From assembly GCF_000010525.1 (NCBI RefSeq), contig NC_009937.1, positions 3,415,501 through 3,479,500 on the forward strand: 64,000 nt of DNA, given 5' to 3'. Position 1 is the stretch's first letter, and every line of letters begins with the position of its first letter. The notes beneath the pieces were generated by a model, which was not told where the DNA came from, made no database searches, and worked only from the letters and a program-made list of their open reading frames with translations. The position numbers and the translations under genes are program-made. Positions 18,993 to 27,653 of the stretch are shown here, piece after piece. This DNA comes from Azorhizobium caulinodans ORS 571. GTDB taxonomy: Bacteria; Pseudomonadota; Alphaproteobacteria; Rhizobiales; Xanthobacteraceae.

Positions 18993-20348
18993 CTAGCCGC
19001 GGCTCAGCGCACGGAAGGGCGCCGTCATACGCCACGCCGGGCTCGACGTGATGCGCCGGAGCGTCACTTCCAGCCGCGCCGCATGAGTCTCGGCTCGCGC
19101 GGCGCGATCGGTTATTTCCGCGCCGGCGACCTCCAGGCGGACCTTGTCCTGTTCGAGGGCGAACTTTTCCGCCTGCAATCGCGCCTTGTCCGCCAGCAGC
19201 GCGGCCGTTTCCTGCTCGAATGCGGCTCGCTCGCGGACCAGCGCCGCCGTCTCCTCCGCAAGGCGGCCGATGGAAACTTCGAGCTGCTGCTGAAGCGTGT
19301 CGCGCTGCTGTTCCGCCGCTCGCAGGCTGAGAGACAGCGCATCCACCTGCTGGCGGGTGGCAGCGAGGAAGCCCGCCTGCTCGTCGAGCATGGCCCGCAG
19401 GCGGCCGCTCTCGGCTTCACGGGCCGCAGCGCGCTCCTCACTTGCCCGGGTCACCTCGATCAGCGCCGAGCGCAGCGCGTCCCGCTCCGCCTCAAGACCG
19501 CGCGCGGTCGCGTCGCGTTCGGCATAGGCCTGCAGTTGGGCGTCGAGGGCGCCCTGCACATGGGTGGCGAACGCCTGCAGGTGCGCGGCCTGCGCCTCCG
19601 CGCTCTCGGCCCGCGCCCGAAACTGCTCGCGCTCGGCGTCGAGGACGCGGGCAGAAATCTCGCTGCCGGTCCCATACTGAAAGCCGTCGAAGACGTTGGG
19701 CGGGTATTCGAAGCGCCCCCGCAGATGCGCCTGCTCATTTGCGAGGTAGAAGCGATTGAGGCCGTCCGCATAGACGAACTGGTATCCAGCCTCCAGCAGG
19801 AGGCCCTCCCAGTCGGCGAAATCCTGCTCCTGCGTCATGGGCTTTGTGGCCTCGCAGAGCACGATCCACGGCCGGAATGCTGCGAAATCCATGCCCTCGA
19901 TGACGGCGCGCGTACCGCCCTCGACGTCGATCTTGAGGAAGTGGATGTCGCCCGTGACATGGGCGCGGCAGATGCTGGCCAGCGTCAGTGCTTCGACTTC
20001 AACCGCCGAGCCGAAGAAGCCGATGCGCGCGTGCGCTTCACACACCTCCGCGTCCGTCGTCGAAAGGCCGGTATCGTCAATGTCGAAGAACTGGATGCGG
20101 CCATCATAATTGGTCGCGGCGGCGTGGATGTTGATGTCGCGCGTCCGCTCCTTCTGCAGCAGGTCAAAATAGCCGCGATTGGCCTCCACATTGATGCCGT
20201 GCCAGCCGCGCGCATAGAAGACATGCGTCACGGAGTGCATCAACGGGTCGTTTGCGCCGACGTCGATATAGAAGCCCTCGCTCACGTCGCGCAGGGCCCG
20301 CCACAGCATGACGTCTTCGAAGTTCTGCGCCAACGACACGAGCGACAT
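18993..20348 (-). CDS. FkbM family methyltransferase with long C-terminal coiled coil
   Basis: The protein has 451 residues. Residues 1-230 are an FkbM-type SAM-dependent methyltransferase, with motif I FYIDVGANDP (27-35), the acidic loop VEANRGYF and the FLKIDVEGG motif near 138-144. Residues 236-430 are Ala/Glu/Arg/Gln-rich heptads, clearly coiled coil. The last residues read ITSSPAWRMTAPFRAL, a tail often seen on glycosyltransferases and methyltransferases of surface polysaccharide clusters. It starts at ATG 20348; longer frames lack similarity. It lies on the opposite strand between livG and livF, so it looks like an insertion into the transporter operon. Confidence 0.85.
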   Translation of the reverse strand: MSLVSLAQNFEDVMLWRALRDVSEGFYIDVGANDPLMHSVTHVFYARGWHGINVEANRGYFDLLQKERTRDINIHAAATNYDGRIQFFDIDDTGLSTTDAEVCEAHARIGFFGSAVEVEALTLASICRAHVTGDIHFLKIDVEGGTRAVIEGMDFAAFRPWIVLCEATKPMTQEQDFADWEGLLLEAGYQFVYADGLNRFYLANEQAHLRGRFEYPPNVFDGFQYGTGSEISARVLDAEREQFRARAESAEAQAAHLQAFATHVQGALDAQLQAYAERDATARGLEAERDALRSALIEVTRASEERAAAREAESGRLRAMLDEQAGFLAATRQQVDALSLSLRAAEQQRDTLQQQLEVSIGRLAEETAALVRERAAFEQETAALLADKARLQAEKFALEQDKVRLEVAGAEITDRAARAETHAARLEVTLRRITSSPAWRMTAPFRALSRG

Positions 20349-20509
20349 ACCCACCCCCACTCCAACGCGACGAACCCGCCCCGGCGTCACTCTGGAACAC
20401 AGAAAGGCCACAGTTCGGCACGGAGTCAACGGGGCAGGTTGGCCGCAAAGACTTAAGCCCGAACCCGTTTTGCCCCGCACCGCAGCAAGCTTCCGGAAGA
20501 TCAACGCAC

Positions 20510-21205
20510 ATGCTCACCATCGAAACGCTCGCCGGCGGCTATGGCGAAGTGAATATCCTCAACGGCATCGATCTCACCCTTTCGGCGGGAGAGATCCTGA
20601 CGGTGGCGGGGACCAACGGAGCCGGCAAGTCCACGCTCGCCAAGGCGGTGGTGGGGCTCTTGCCCCGCGTGACCGGCAAGGTGCTGCTGGAGGGGCGCGA
20701 CATCACCCTCATGCCCGCCGAACAGCGGGCGCGGGCCGGCATCGGCTATGTGCCGCAGGTGGCGAACGTCTTCCCCTCCCTCTCCATCCACGACAATCTC
20801 GCCGTGGTGGAGGGCGTGGCCGACAAGGGCGCGCGCATTGCCGAAATGATGGAAATGTTTCCTGCGCTTGCCGAGCGGCGCCGTTCGCGGGCGGGCAGCC
20901 TCTCGGGCGGTGAGCGCCAGCAACTGGCCTTCGCCCGCGCGCTGATGACGCGGCCCGGCGTCATCGTGCTGGACGAGCCCACGGCCGCTCTGTCCCCGGC
21001 CAAGGTGGACGAGAGCTTCCAGCGGATCGCGGCGCTGGCGAAGACCGGCACCGCCGTCTTCCTCATCGAGCAGCGGGCGCGGCAGGCGCTGGCCATTTCC
21101 CATCGGGGCGCCATCCTCGATGGGGGAAAGGTGGCACTCTCCGGCGATGCGGCGAGCCTGCTGGCGGACGAGCGGGCGGCCAAGCTCTATCTCGGCCACG
21201 GCTGA
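20510..21205 (+). CDS. livF: branched-chain-type ABC ATPase LivF
   Basis: This 231-residue ATPase shows Walker A AGTNGAGKST near residue 33, GIGYVPQVANVFPSLSIHDNL, signature LSGGERQQLAFARALM and Walker B VIVLDEPTAALSP. It is the second ATPase of the importer encoded at 14.9-19 kb. It is separated from livG by the opposite-strand FkbM gene, so it needs its own promoter or read-through; 160 bases precede it and I see no strong promoter there. Confidence 0.9.
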   Translation: MLTIETLAGGYGEVNILNGIDLTLSAGEILTVAGTNGAGKSTLAKAVVGLLPRVTGKVLLEGRDITLMPAEQRARAGIGYVPQVANVFPSLSIHDNLAVVEGVADKGARIAEMMEMFPALAERRRSRAGSLSGGERQQLAFARALMTRPGVIVLDEPTAALSPAKVDESFQRIAALAKTGTAVFLIEQRARQALAISHRGAILDGGKVALSGDAASLLADERAAKLYLGHG

Positions 21206-21207
21206 TC

Positions 21208-22626
21208 TCAGCCGGCGAGATAGGGCGCCGCCAGCCGCAGGTCCGCGACGAAGCGGTCATATTCGCGCGCCCGGGCTTCCGCATCCGGCAGGCGCAGCAG
21301 ATAGGAGGGATGAACGCTCACCAGCGCGTCCCGCCCCTCAAGTGGCATGATACGCCCGCGACTTTCGCCCACGCGCACCGCGCGGCCGGACACCGCCTGC
21401 GCGGCGCTGGCGCCCAGCGCCACCACAAGGCGCGGCCGCACCAGAGCGATCTCCCGCGCCAGCCACGTGTTGCAGGCGCGGATCTCGACGGGATTGGGCG
21501 ACTGATGGAGGCGCCGCTTGCCCCGCGGCTCGAACTTGAAGTGCTTCACCGCATTGGTGACATAGGCCCGCGCCCGCTCCAGCCCAGCATCCTGCAGGGC
21601 CTGATCGAACAGCCGCCCGGCCGGCCCGACGAAGGGGCGCCCGTCCAGATCCTCCTGATCGCCCGGCTGCTCGCCCACGAACATCACCGGCGCATCGGTC
21701 GGCCCCTCGCCGAAGACCGTCTGCGTCGCCGGCGCCCAGAGCGGGCAGGCCCGGCAGCCGAGCGCTTGCGCCCTTAACGCCTCAAGACCATCGGCTTGCT
21801 CCGCATCGAGGGCCGCCTTTTCGAGGCGGTGGGGGCGCGGATTGGCGGGGGTCGCAGCATGGGCAATCATCTCGCCCGCCCGGCGCTCGGCATCGGCGAT
21901 GAGAGGGGCGATCAGCGCGGCCTCCGGCAGGTTGCGCCAGTATTTCACCGGCATTTCGGACTTCATGGCGCTGATCTTCAGCCGGGCCGGATTGAAGATG
22001 CTGGCGTAATAATCCCGCCACAGCGTCTCCATGGCATCGTCCGCCGGCGCCTCGGCCCGCGTGCCGCCGGGACCGAAGGTGAGCGTTTCGCCATCCCAAT
22101 GGGCGCTCGCCTCCGGCGTCAGGATCGACCATTTCATGCCGGCGAAACGCCGCTGGAAGAAGGGGGCGTTGGCTTCCAGAATGTGATGCTCGGGCTCGAA
22201 CCATGCGACGAACCACTCCGCCCCCGCTACCTCCACCTGCCGGAAGCGGACGAAGGCGCGCATCTTGTGAATGTCGCGCCGCACGGATTTCGCCATGCCC
22301 TCCACCCGCGCCACATCGCTGTCCATGGCGATGGAGAGCAGGCCAGGTTCAGCCCGCAGGCGCGCCAGCAGGCGATAGAGCAGCCCGAAGCGCTCGCGGT
22401 CCCGGTGCAGGAAGGCGGTTTCCGCCAGCCGCAGGAAGCCGCGGGGCACGGTGAACTGGGCGGCAGGCGTGTCATCGGGGAGCGGGGCGCCCGCGCCGAA
22501 CAGGTCCGCCGCCCCGCCGACGCTCCACATCACATCGCGGGGCGCGATGCCGCCGCCGATGAGGCGCCGCGCCGCCTGCCGCCAGCCGGCGAAATCCGTC
22601 TCGCACTCCAGTCGCACATGGATCAT
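21208..22626 (-). CDS. udgX: UdgX-type uracil-DNA glycosylase fused to DUF4130 domain
   Basis: The protein has 472 residues. The N-terminal half (about 1-250) is the DUF4130/TIGR03915 domain that partners the radical SAM protein. The C-terminal half is a UDG-superfamily domain with motif A GEQPGDQED (318-326), iron-sulfur cysteines visible at 291, 294 and 385, HPSYLLR (439-445) and a KRRLHQ loop (370-375). In Mycobacterium UdgX the equivalent loop histidine forms a covalent bond with the abasic site after uracil removal; His374 matches. The gene follows the radical SAM gene by 7 bases and ends 2 bases from livF, convergent. Confidence 0.92.
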   Translation of the reverse strand: MIHVRLECETDFAGWRQAARRLIGGGIAPRDVMWSVGGAADLFGAGAPLPDDTPAAQFTVPRGFLRLAETAFLHRDRERFGLLYRLLARLRAEPGLLSIAMDSDVARVEGMAKSVRRDIHKMRAFVRFRQVEVAGAEWFVAWFEPEHHILEANAPFFQRRFAGMKWSILTPEASAHWDGETLTFGPGGTRAEAPADDAMETLWRDYYASIFNPARLKISAMKSEMPVKYWRNLPEAALIAPLIADAERRAGEMIAHAATPANPRPHRLEKAALDAEQADGLEALRAQALGCRACPLWAPATQTVFGEGPTDAPVMFVGEQPGDQEDLDGRPFVGPAGRLFDQALQDAGLERARAYVTNAVKHFKFEPRGKRRLHQSPNPVEIRACNTWLAREIALVRPRLVVALGASAAQAVSGRAVRVGESRGRIMPLEGRDALVSVHPSYLLRLPDAEARAREYDRFVADLRLAAPYLAG

Positions 22627-22633
22627 CGCCGCC

Positions 22634-23845
22634 TCACAAGGCGAGTTCGAGCTGGCGCGGCTTCGGCGCGAGCCGGACTTCCAGATCCGTCCGGTCCAGA
22701 AGGGCGCCGGGCCGGTGGTCGGCGCAGACGATGAAGGGCATGGCCTTGGCGAGCGGCACCTTGAGCCGCGTCAGATCCTCCAGCCGCACCGCCCGCACGC
22801 GCCGGGCGGCGATAATGCGTTCCACCGCCGTGCGGCCGAAGCCCGGCACGCGCAGCAGTTCGCCCTTCTCCGCCCGGTTCACGTCGAGGGGAAACCGCGC
22901 GCGGTTGCGCAGGGCCCAGGCGAGCTTGGGGTCCATGTGGAGCGCAAGGTTGCCCTCCCCCTCGGCTACGATCTCCTTCGGCTCGAAGCCGTAGAAGCGC
23001 ATCAGCCAGTCTGCCTGATAGAGCCGATGCTCGCGCACGAGAGGCGGTGGCTCCGGCGGCAGAAGGCGGCTGGCGTCGGGAATGGGGCTGAAGGCAGAGT
23101 AATAGACCCGCTTCAGGCGATAGGCGCCATAGAGATTGGCGCTGGTGGCGAGGATGGTGCGGTCGTCCATGCCGTCCGCGCCCACGATCATCTGCGTGCT
23201 CTGGCCGGCGGGCGCAAAGGCGGGCGCGCGTTTTTCCGCCTGCGCCTCCTCGATGCGCGCCCGCATGCGCCCCATAGAGCGGCGGATCGCCCGCACGTCC
23301 TTCTCCGGCGCCAGGGTCTTGAGACTCGTTTCGGACGGAAGTTCGATGTTGATGGAGAGCCGGTCCGCATAGAGCCCCGCCTCGGCCAGCAGTTCCGGGC
23401 TGGCATCGGGAATGGTCTTCAGATGGATGTAGCCGCGGAAGGCGTGCTCCGTGCGCAGCGTGCGCGCCACCGCCACCACCTGTTCCATGGTGTAGTCCGG
23501 CGAGCGGATGATGCCGGACGAGAGGAACAGGCCCTCGATATAGTTGCGGCGATAAAAATCGAGGGTGAGGTCCACCACCTCCGCGACCGTGAAGCGGGCG
23601 CGCGGAACGTTGGAGGACGAGCGGTTCACGCAATAAAGGCAGTCGAAGGCGCAGGCGTTCGTCAGCAGGATCTTGAGCAGCGAGATGCAGCGCCCGTCAG
23701 GGGCGTAGGAATGGCAGATCGCTCCTTCCGTCGAGCCGATGCCGCGCCCGGACAGGGAATCGCGGCGGGTGGTGCCGCTGGAGGCGCAGGAGGCGTCATA
23801 TTTGGCCGCATCCGCGAGAATGGAAAGCTTGCGACGGAGATCCAT
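22634..23845 (-). CDS. putative DNA modification/repair radical SAM protein
   Basis: This 403-residue protein of the TIGR03916 type starts MDLRRKLSILADAAKYDASC, as the family does. The radical SAM cluster motif is CAFDCLYC (Cys-x3-Cys-x2-Cys). Near the C-terminus a helix-hairpin-helix (LLRVPGFGRTAVERIIAARR) suggests DNA binding. The family is regularly encoded with the DUF4130/UDG protein that follows here. The chemistry on DNA is not established. A LexA-type box lies 12 bases before the start, so the pair is probably damage-induced. Confidence 0.88.
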   Translation of the reverse strand: MDLRRKLSILADAAKYDASCASSGTTRRDSLSGRGIGSTEGAICHSYAPDGRCISLLKILLTNACAFDCLYCVNRSSSNVPRARFTVAEVVDLTLDFYRRNYIEGLFLSSGIIRSPDYTMEQVVAVARTLRTEHAFRGYIHLKTIPDASPELLAEAGLYADRLSINIELPSETSLKTLAPEKDVRAIRRSMGRMRARIEEAQAEKRAPAFAPAGQSTQMIVGADGMDDRTILATSANLYGAYRLKRVYYSAFSPIPDASRLLPPEPPPLVREHRLYQADWLMRFYGFEPKEIVAEGEGNLALHMDPKLAWALRNRARFPLDVNRAEKGELLRVPGFGRTAVERIIAARRVRAVRLEDLTRLKVPLAKAMPFIVCADHRPGALLDRTDLEVRLAPKPRQLELAL

Positions 23846-23856
23846 GCGGACAATAT

Positions 23857-23871
23857 GTTCATGTTTTGTTC
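23857..23871 (-). promoter_or_regulatory. LexA (SOS) box
   Basis: The plus strand reads GTTC-ATGTTTT-GTTC, an exact match to the alphaproteobacterial LexA consensus GTTC-N7-GTTC. It ends 12 bases upstream of the radical SAM start codon on the minus strand, where a bound repressor would block transcription initiation of the radical SAM-udgX operon. Confidence 0.75.
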
Positions 23872-23932
23872 CATATGCAACAACGCCGGATGACCCGGCG
23901 CTGCGATGGGTGGGAGAGTTCGGCAGGCAAGC

Positions 23933-25546
23933 TCAGCGGGCGAGGTTGCCCACATAGTGGTTGAGCTGCCAGACGGCGTGCTCGAACATGTTGGCGGTGG
24001 ACCAGACCGCCTGCCGGTCGGCAGCGGACAGGTCCGGGGCGCGGGTCCAGAGATCCTCGCGCAGCTTCTTCATCAGCGCCGCGCGGTCGCCCGTCAGGGT
24101 CGAAAGGGTCTCCAGCGTGTCGGCATCGACGCTCTCAGCCTCGGTGACGACCGTCGCGGTCAGCGCATGGGCGCTCTCCGCCAGCGCACCGGCAAAGCCC
24201 TTGGCCGCGGGGGCCGCCTTGAGGACGGAGAGCCCCTGCGCCAGGGCCGCGAGGCTGTCGTTCAGGGTCTTGAGGATCTGGTTGGCGTTCCACAGCCGCA
24301 TCAGCTCATCGAGCTGCTCCTGATCGCCGGGCATCTGGAGCCGCTTCTTCAGGAAGCTGTCGACGGTGGCGGTCAGTTCCTGTCCCGCCTGTTTGAGTAC
24401 CTTGGGCGAGGCGCCCACCACCTGCGGCTCGACACCCTCCAGGTCGTCATCCTTCTCGCTGCGCACCTTGGAAAGGAAGAAGGGCAGCCGGCGCAGCAAG
24501 CGCATCTGCTCCTGCTCCACCATGCCGATGGCAGCCAGCGGCTCCACGGCGTCGTTGAACTGGATGTAGCGCGGCTTGCCGAGCGCCTCCTGCGCCGTCT
24601 CGGGGCTCAGCCGCTCCACCAAGGCGAACAGTGGGCCATTCAGCGCGGAAGCGACCACCGCCGAGACGATCTGGAACATCCAGTGCACGATGGTGACCTG
24701 AAGGGCCGCGTCGCCCGTGATGCCCCGCACCAGCGCCTCGATCAGCGGCACATGGGCGTAGTGCTCGATCATCAGCAGCGGCAGCATCACGCCGACGCCG
24801 ACCAGCTTCAGGATGAGCTGGTAGAGGTTGAGCTGCCGCGCGGTGCCTGCGAGGCCGGAGCCCTGCACGATGGACATGATGCCGGCACCGAGATTGGCCC
24901 CCACGACGATGAGGAAGGCCTGATCGAGGCCCAGCACGCCGCCGTCCACCAGCGCGAGGGCGATGATGGAAACCGTCTGCCCCTGAATAACGGCGGCGAG
25001 CGCCGTGCCGGCGATGAAGCCCCAGAGGTAGAAATGGTTGGCGAAGGCGAGAACCGCCTGCACGCTTGGAGAGTCCCGCAGCGGCACGGAGGCCTGCACC
25101 ATCATCTGCACGCCGAACAGCAGCAGCGCGAGGCCCATCAGCGCGGCCACGAGGTTGCGGTACTTTGCGTCCCGGTCATAGCCGAACAGGAAGGCGAGGC
25201 CGACGAGGCCGATGGCGGTCGAGATGACCGCGCCGATGTTCAGGGAGGCGAGCAGCAGGCGCAGCGTCGAGCCGGCATACGACCAGGTGACGATGGGCAT
25301 GGCGCTGCGCACCGTCGCCGCCCCGGCGCTCACGAGGCTGATGACGATGAACGTCACCGCATTGGTGCTCTGGATGACGGCGCCGGCGGCAATGCCCGCG
25401 AACATGGCCTTGATGGGATGGCCGGTGGCCCGGCCCACCAGACGGTGGAAGCGGGGGCCTGCCACCTGCTTCATATTGGCGGTAAGAAATTGCGTTCCGA
25501 TGAAGATGAAGCCCAACCCGGCGAAGAGGCCGATGGCGATGGTCAC
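23933..25546 (-). CDS. Na/Pi cotransporter family protein with PhoU-like tail
   Basis: This 537-residue protein has about eight membrane spans in residues 1-310 with the two inverted-repeat motifs QSTNAVTFIVISLV and QGQTVSIIALALV (the PNaS family usually has QSSSA). The C-terminal 220 residues are soluble, helical and PhoU-like. Members move phosphate or related anions with sodium, often outward. The gene is alone, with the epimerase gene 105 bases upstream on the same strand. A small palindrome GACCT-TT-AGGTC (25622-25633) lies in that gap. Confidence 0.85.
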   Translation of the reverse strand: MTIAIGLFAGLGFIFIGTQFLTANMKQVAGPRFHRLVGRATGHPIKAMFAGIAAGAVIQSTNAVTFIVISLVSAGAATVRSAMPIVTWSYAGSTLRLLLASLNIGAVISTAIGLVGLAFLFGYDRDAKYRNLVAALMGLALLLFGVQMMVQASVPLRDSPSVQAVLAFANHFYLWGFIAGTALAAVIQGQTVSIIALALVDGGVLGLDQAFLIVVGANLGAGIMSIVQGSGLAGTARQLNLYQLILKLVGVGVMLPLLMIEHYAHVPLIEALVRGITGDAALQVTIVHWMFQIVSAVVASALNGPLFALVERLSPETAQEALGKPRYIQFNDAVEPLAAIGMVEQEQMRLLRRLPFFLSKVRSEKDDDLEGVEPQVVGASPKVLKQAGQELTATVDSFLKKRLQMPGDQEQLDELMRLWNANQILKTLNDSLAALAQGLSVLKAAPAAKGFAGALAESAHALTATVVTEAESVDADTLETLSTLTGDRAALMKKLREDLWTRAPDLSAADRQAVWSTANMFEHAVWQLNHYVGNLAR

Positions 25547-25651
25547 GTATTGCCCCCAGCGAATGATGGTAACGGCTCAGCTCCCGCGCTCTTTAGACCA
25601 TCGTTTTTGCCACGGCCAGTTGACCTTTAGGTCCACACCAAATGTGCCAGT

Positions 25652-26614
25652 TCAAGAGATGTGCAGCCCCGCCAGCGTCGCCCGGACGGCCTGAGGGAGG
25701 GGCGTGCGCGGCTCCATTCCGAGGAAGGCCACGAGCTGCGTGTTGCGCATGTGCAGCGGCACCCGCCAGAGGTAGCGCATCTCCTTGAGTTCCCGCAGCG
25801 TGGTATTGAACGGCGCCGCAAGCGGCAGCAGCCACCAGGGAAAGCCCTTCACCGGCACGGCGCGGCCAACCCCTTCGCGGATCGCCTCGATCATGCCCCG
25901 GCCGTCCGCATCCCAGAAGCCTTCGAAATGGAAGCGGGCCAGCGTCGGCAGGTCGTCACGCTCCAGAAGGCGCACGATCGTTTCCGCGACATCCGGGAGA
26001 TAGGCCCATTGATGGCCGGCGCCGGCGCCGGGATCGGCAATGGCCTTGAGACGCCCCTCCGGCTTCACAAGGCCCTGCGCGAACCAGCTGTTGCGGGTCC
26101 GCGGCCCGAAGAAATCGCCGCAGCGCAGGATGAGCACCGGCACGCGCTGGGCTGCGGCAACGGCCAGCCTCTGCTCCATCTCCACCCGCAGCCGCCCCTT
26201 CTTTGTCGTCGGGTTCTGGGGCGCGGCTTCATGGGGATCAGAAAAGGCATCGGGGCCGTAATTGTAGACGGTGCCCGGCAGTACCACCCGCGCGCCAACG
26301 CTGCGGGCGGCGGCGATGGTGTTTTCCAGCATCGGCACCACCAGCTTCTCCCAATCCCGATAGCCGGGCGGGTTGACGCCATGGACGATCACCGCACAGC
26401 CCTGCGCCGCGCGCAGGACGCTGCCGGCATCCATGGCGTCGCCAGCGATCCAGACAGGTGCCATGTCGGGTAAGGGCCAGCGCCGCGCGGCGCTTGCGGG
26501 GTCGCGCACGAGGGCACGCACCTCCCACCCCCGGCGGATGAGCGCCGCCGCCGTCTCGCCCCCGACCCCGCCGGTGGCGCCCAGCACCAGCGCCGTCCTG
26601 TTCGTGATGGTCAT
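25652..26614 (-). CDS. NAD(P)-binding epimerase-like oxidoreductase (extended SDR)
   Basis: This 320-residue protein has the N-terminal Rossmann motif GATGGVGG (residues 12-19), and VLPGTVYNYGPDAF supplies the extended-SDR Tyr region. Related proteins are annotated as NAD-dependent epimerases or NmrA-like reductases. The ATG at 26614 has GAGG 2-6 bases upstream; a much longer open frame to the 5' is antisense to the LysR gene. It is divergently transcribed from a LysR gene, which probably controls it. Substrate unknown. Confidence 0.8.
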   Translation of the reverse strand: MTITNRTALVLGATGGVGGETAAALIRRGWEVRALVRDPASAARRWPLPDMAPVWIAGDAMDAGSVLRAAQGCAVIVHGVNPPGYRDWEKLVVPMLENTIAAARSVGARVVLPGTVYNYGPDAFSDPHEAAPQNPTTKKGRLRVEMEQRLAVAAAQRVPVLILRCGDFFGPRTRNSWFAQGLVKPEGRLKAIADPGAGAGHQWAYLPDVAETIVRLLERDDLPTLARFHFEGFWDADGRGMIEAIREGVGRAVPVKGFPWWLLPLAAPFNTTLRELKEMRYLWRVPLHMRNTQLVAFLGMEPRTPLPQAVRATLAGLHIS

Positions 26615-26661
26615 GTCCTCACTCCTCCATTCATGACGGCACAGTGCACCGGCGCGACGTC

Positions 26662-26675
26662 TGACAGAATTGTCA
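26662..26675. promoter_or_regulatory. dyad in the epimerase/lysR divergent gap
   Basis: TGACA-GAAT-TGTCA is a perfect 5-bp-arm dyad in the 72-base gap between the divergent starts and fits the T-N11-A shape of LysR-type sites. TTGACA can be read on the minus strand across its right arm. Confidence 0.4.
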
Positions 26676-26686
26676 AAGGCGTGCGC

Positions 26687-27625
26687 ATGGCTAGTATGTT
26701 TTTGATGAGCCTTCTCGCCTCGGACTGGGAAAACCAGCGCGCCTTCCTCGCCGTCCTGCGCACAGGCAGCCTGTCTGCCGCGGCGCGGGAACTCGGCCTC
26801 GCTCAGCCGACGGTGCGCCGAAGGATCGAGGCGCTGGAGCAGGCCCTCGGCACGCCACTCTTCACGCGCTCGCCCGCCGGCCTCCTCCCCACCGAGGCTG
26901 CCCGGACGCTCGGCCCCCATGCGGAAGCCATGGCCGCTGCCGCCGCCGCATTCCAGCGCGCGGCCTCGGGCCCGCGCGCAGAGATCTCGGGCACCGTGCG
27001 CATCACCGCCAGCGACATGATCGGGACGCAGGTGCTTCCCGGCCTGATCGAACCGCTGATGGCGCGCCACCCGCGCCTGACGCTGGAAGTCCACCTCTCC
27101 AACCGCACTCAGGATCTGCTGCGGCAGGAAGCGGACATCGCCGTGCGCATGGTGCGGCCCACCCAGTCCGCTCTGGTCATCCGCGCCATCGGCATCGTGC
27201 GCCTGGGCCTGTTCGCGACGCCAGCCTTCGTGGAACGGCATGGGATGCCGGAGCGCCTCTCCGACCTGTCCCGCTATCCGCTGATCGGTCCGGACCGCGA
27301 CGCCGCCGACCTGCGGGCCACCGAACAGTTGCTGGGGCCGGACGTTCCGGGCGCCCTCACCTATCGCACGGACAATCACCCCGCACAGTTCGCCGCCGTG
27401 CGGGCGGGCCTTGGGATCGGCGTCTGCCAGGTCAATCTTGCGGCTCGCCCCCCGGCGCTGATCCCGATCCTGCCCGAGGCGTTCGAGATGCGGCTCGACA
27501 CCTATCTGGTGATGCACGAGGACCTGAAGCGCGTGCGGCGTGTGCGCGTGGTGTTCGACCATCTGGCCCGCACGCTGGGCGCCTATTGCCACGGCACGAC
27601 AGAGCCCACGTCCGGCGTGCTATAG
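26687..27625 (+). CDS. LysR family transcriptional regulator
   Basis: This protein of about 312 residues has an N-terminal winged HTH: AFLAVLRTGSLSAAARELGLAQPTVRRRIEALEQ, with the LysR variant TVRRRI. The effector domain begins ISGTVRITASDMIG. The start at 26687 has AAAGG upstream; ATG 26705 and more 5' codons are alternatives. It faces the epimerase gene across 72 bases, the classical arrangement for a LysR protein and its target. Confidence 0.85.
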   Translation: MASMFLMSLLASDWENQRAFLAVLRTGSLSAAARELGLAQPTVRRRIEALEQALGTPLFTRSPAGLLPTEAARTLGPHAEAMAAAAAAFQRAASGPRAEISGTVRITASDMIGTQVLPGLIEPLMARHPRLTLEVHLSNRTQDLLRQEADIAVRMVRPTQSALVIRAIGIVRLGLFATPAFVERHGMPERLSDLSRYPLIGPDRDAADLRATEQLLGPDVPGALTYRTDNHPAQFAAVRAGLGIGVCQVNLAARPPALIPILPEAFEMRLDTYLVMHEDLKRVRRVRVVFDHLARTLGAYCHGTTEPTSGVL

Positions 27626-27653
27626 GAGCCCCTCGCAAGCAAAGGAGCGCGCC

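Noticed and set aside
20394-20415. EcfG-type promoter toward livF
   Set aside because: GGAAC and GTT are only 14 bases apart, shorter than the 15-18 usually accepted.
25652-27592. 646-codon minus-strand frame covering the epimerase and lysR genes
   Set aside because: Only the part after ATG 26614 shows the SDR fold and has a ribosome site; the rest is antisense to lysR.
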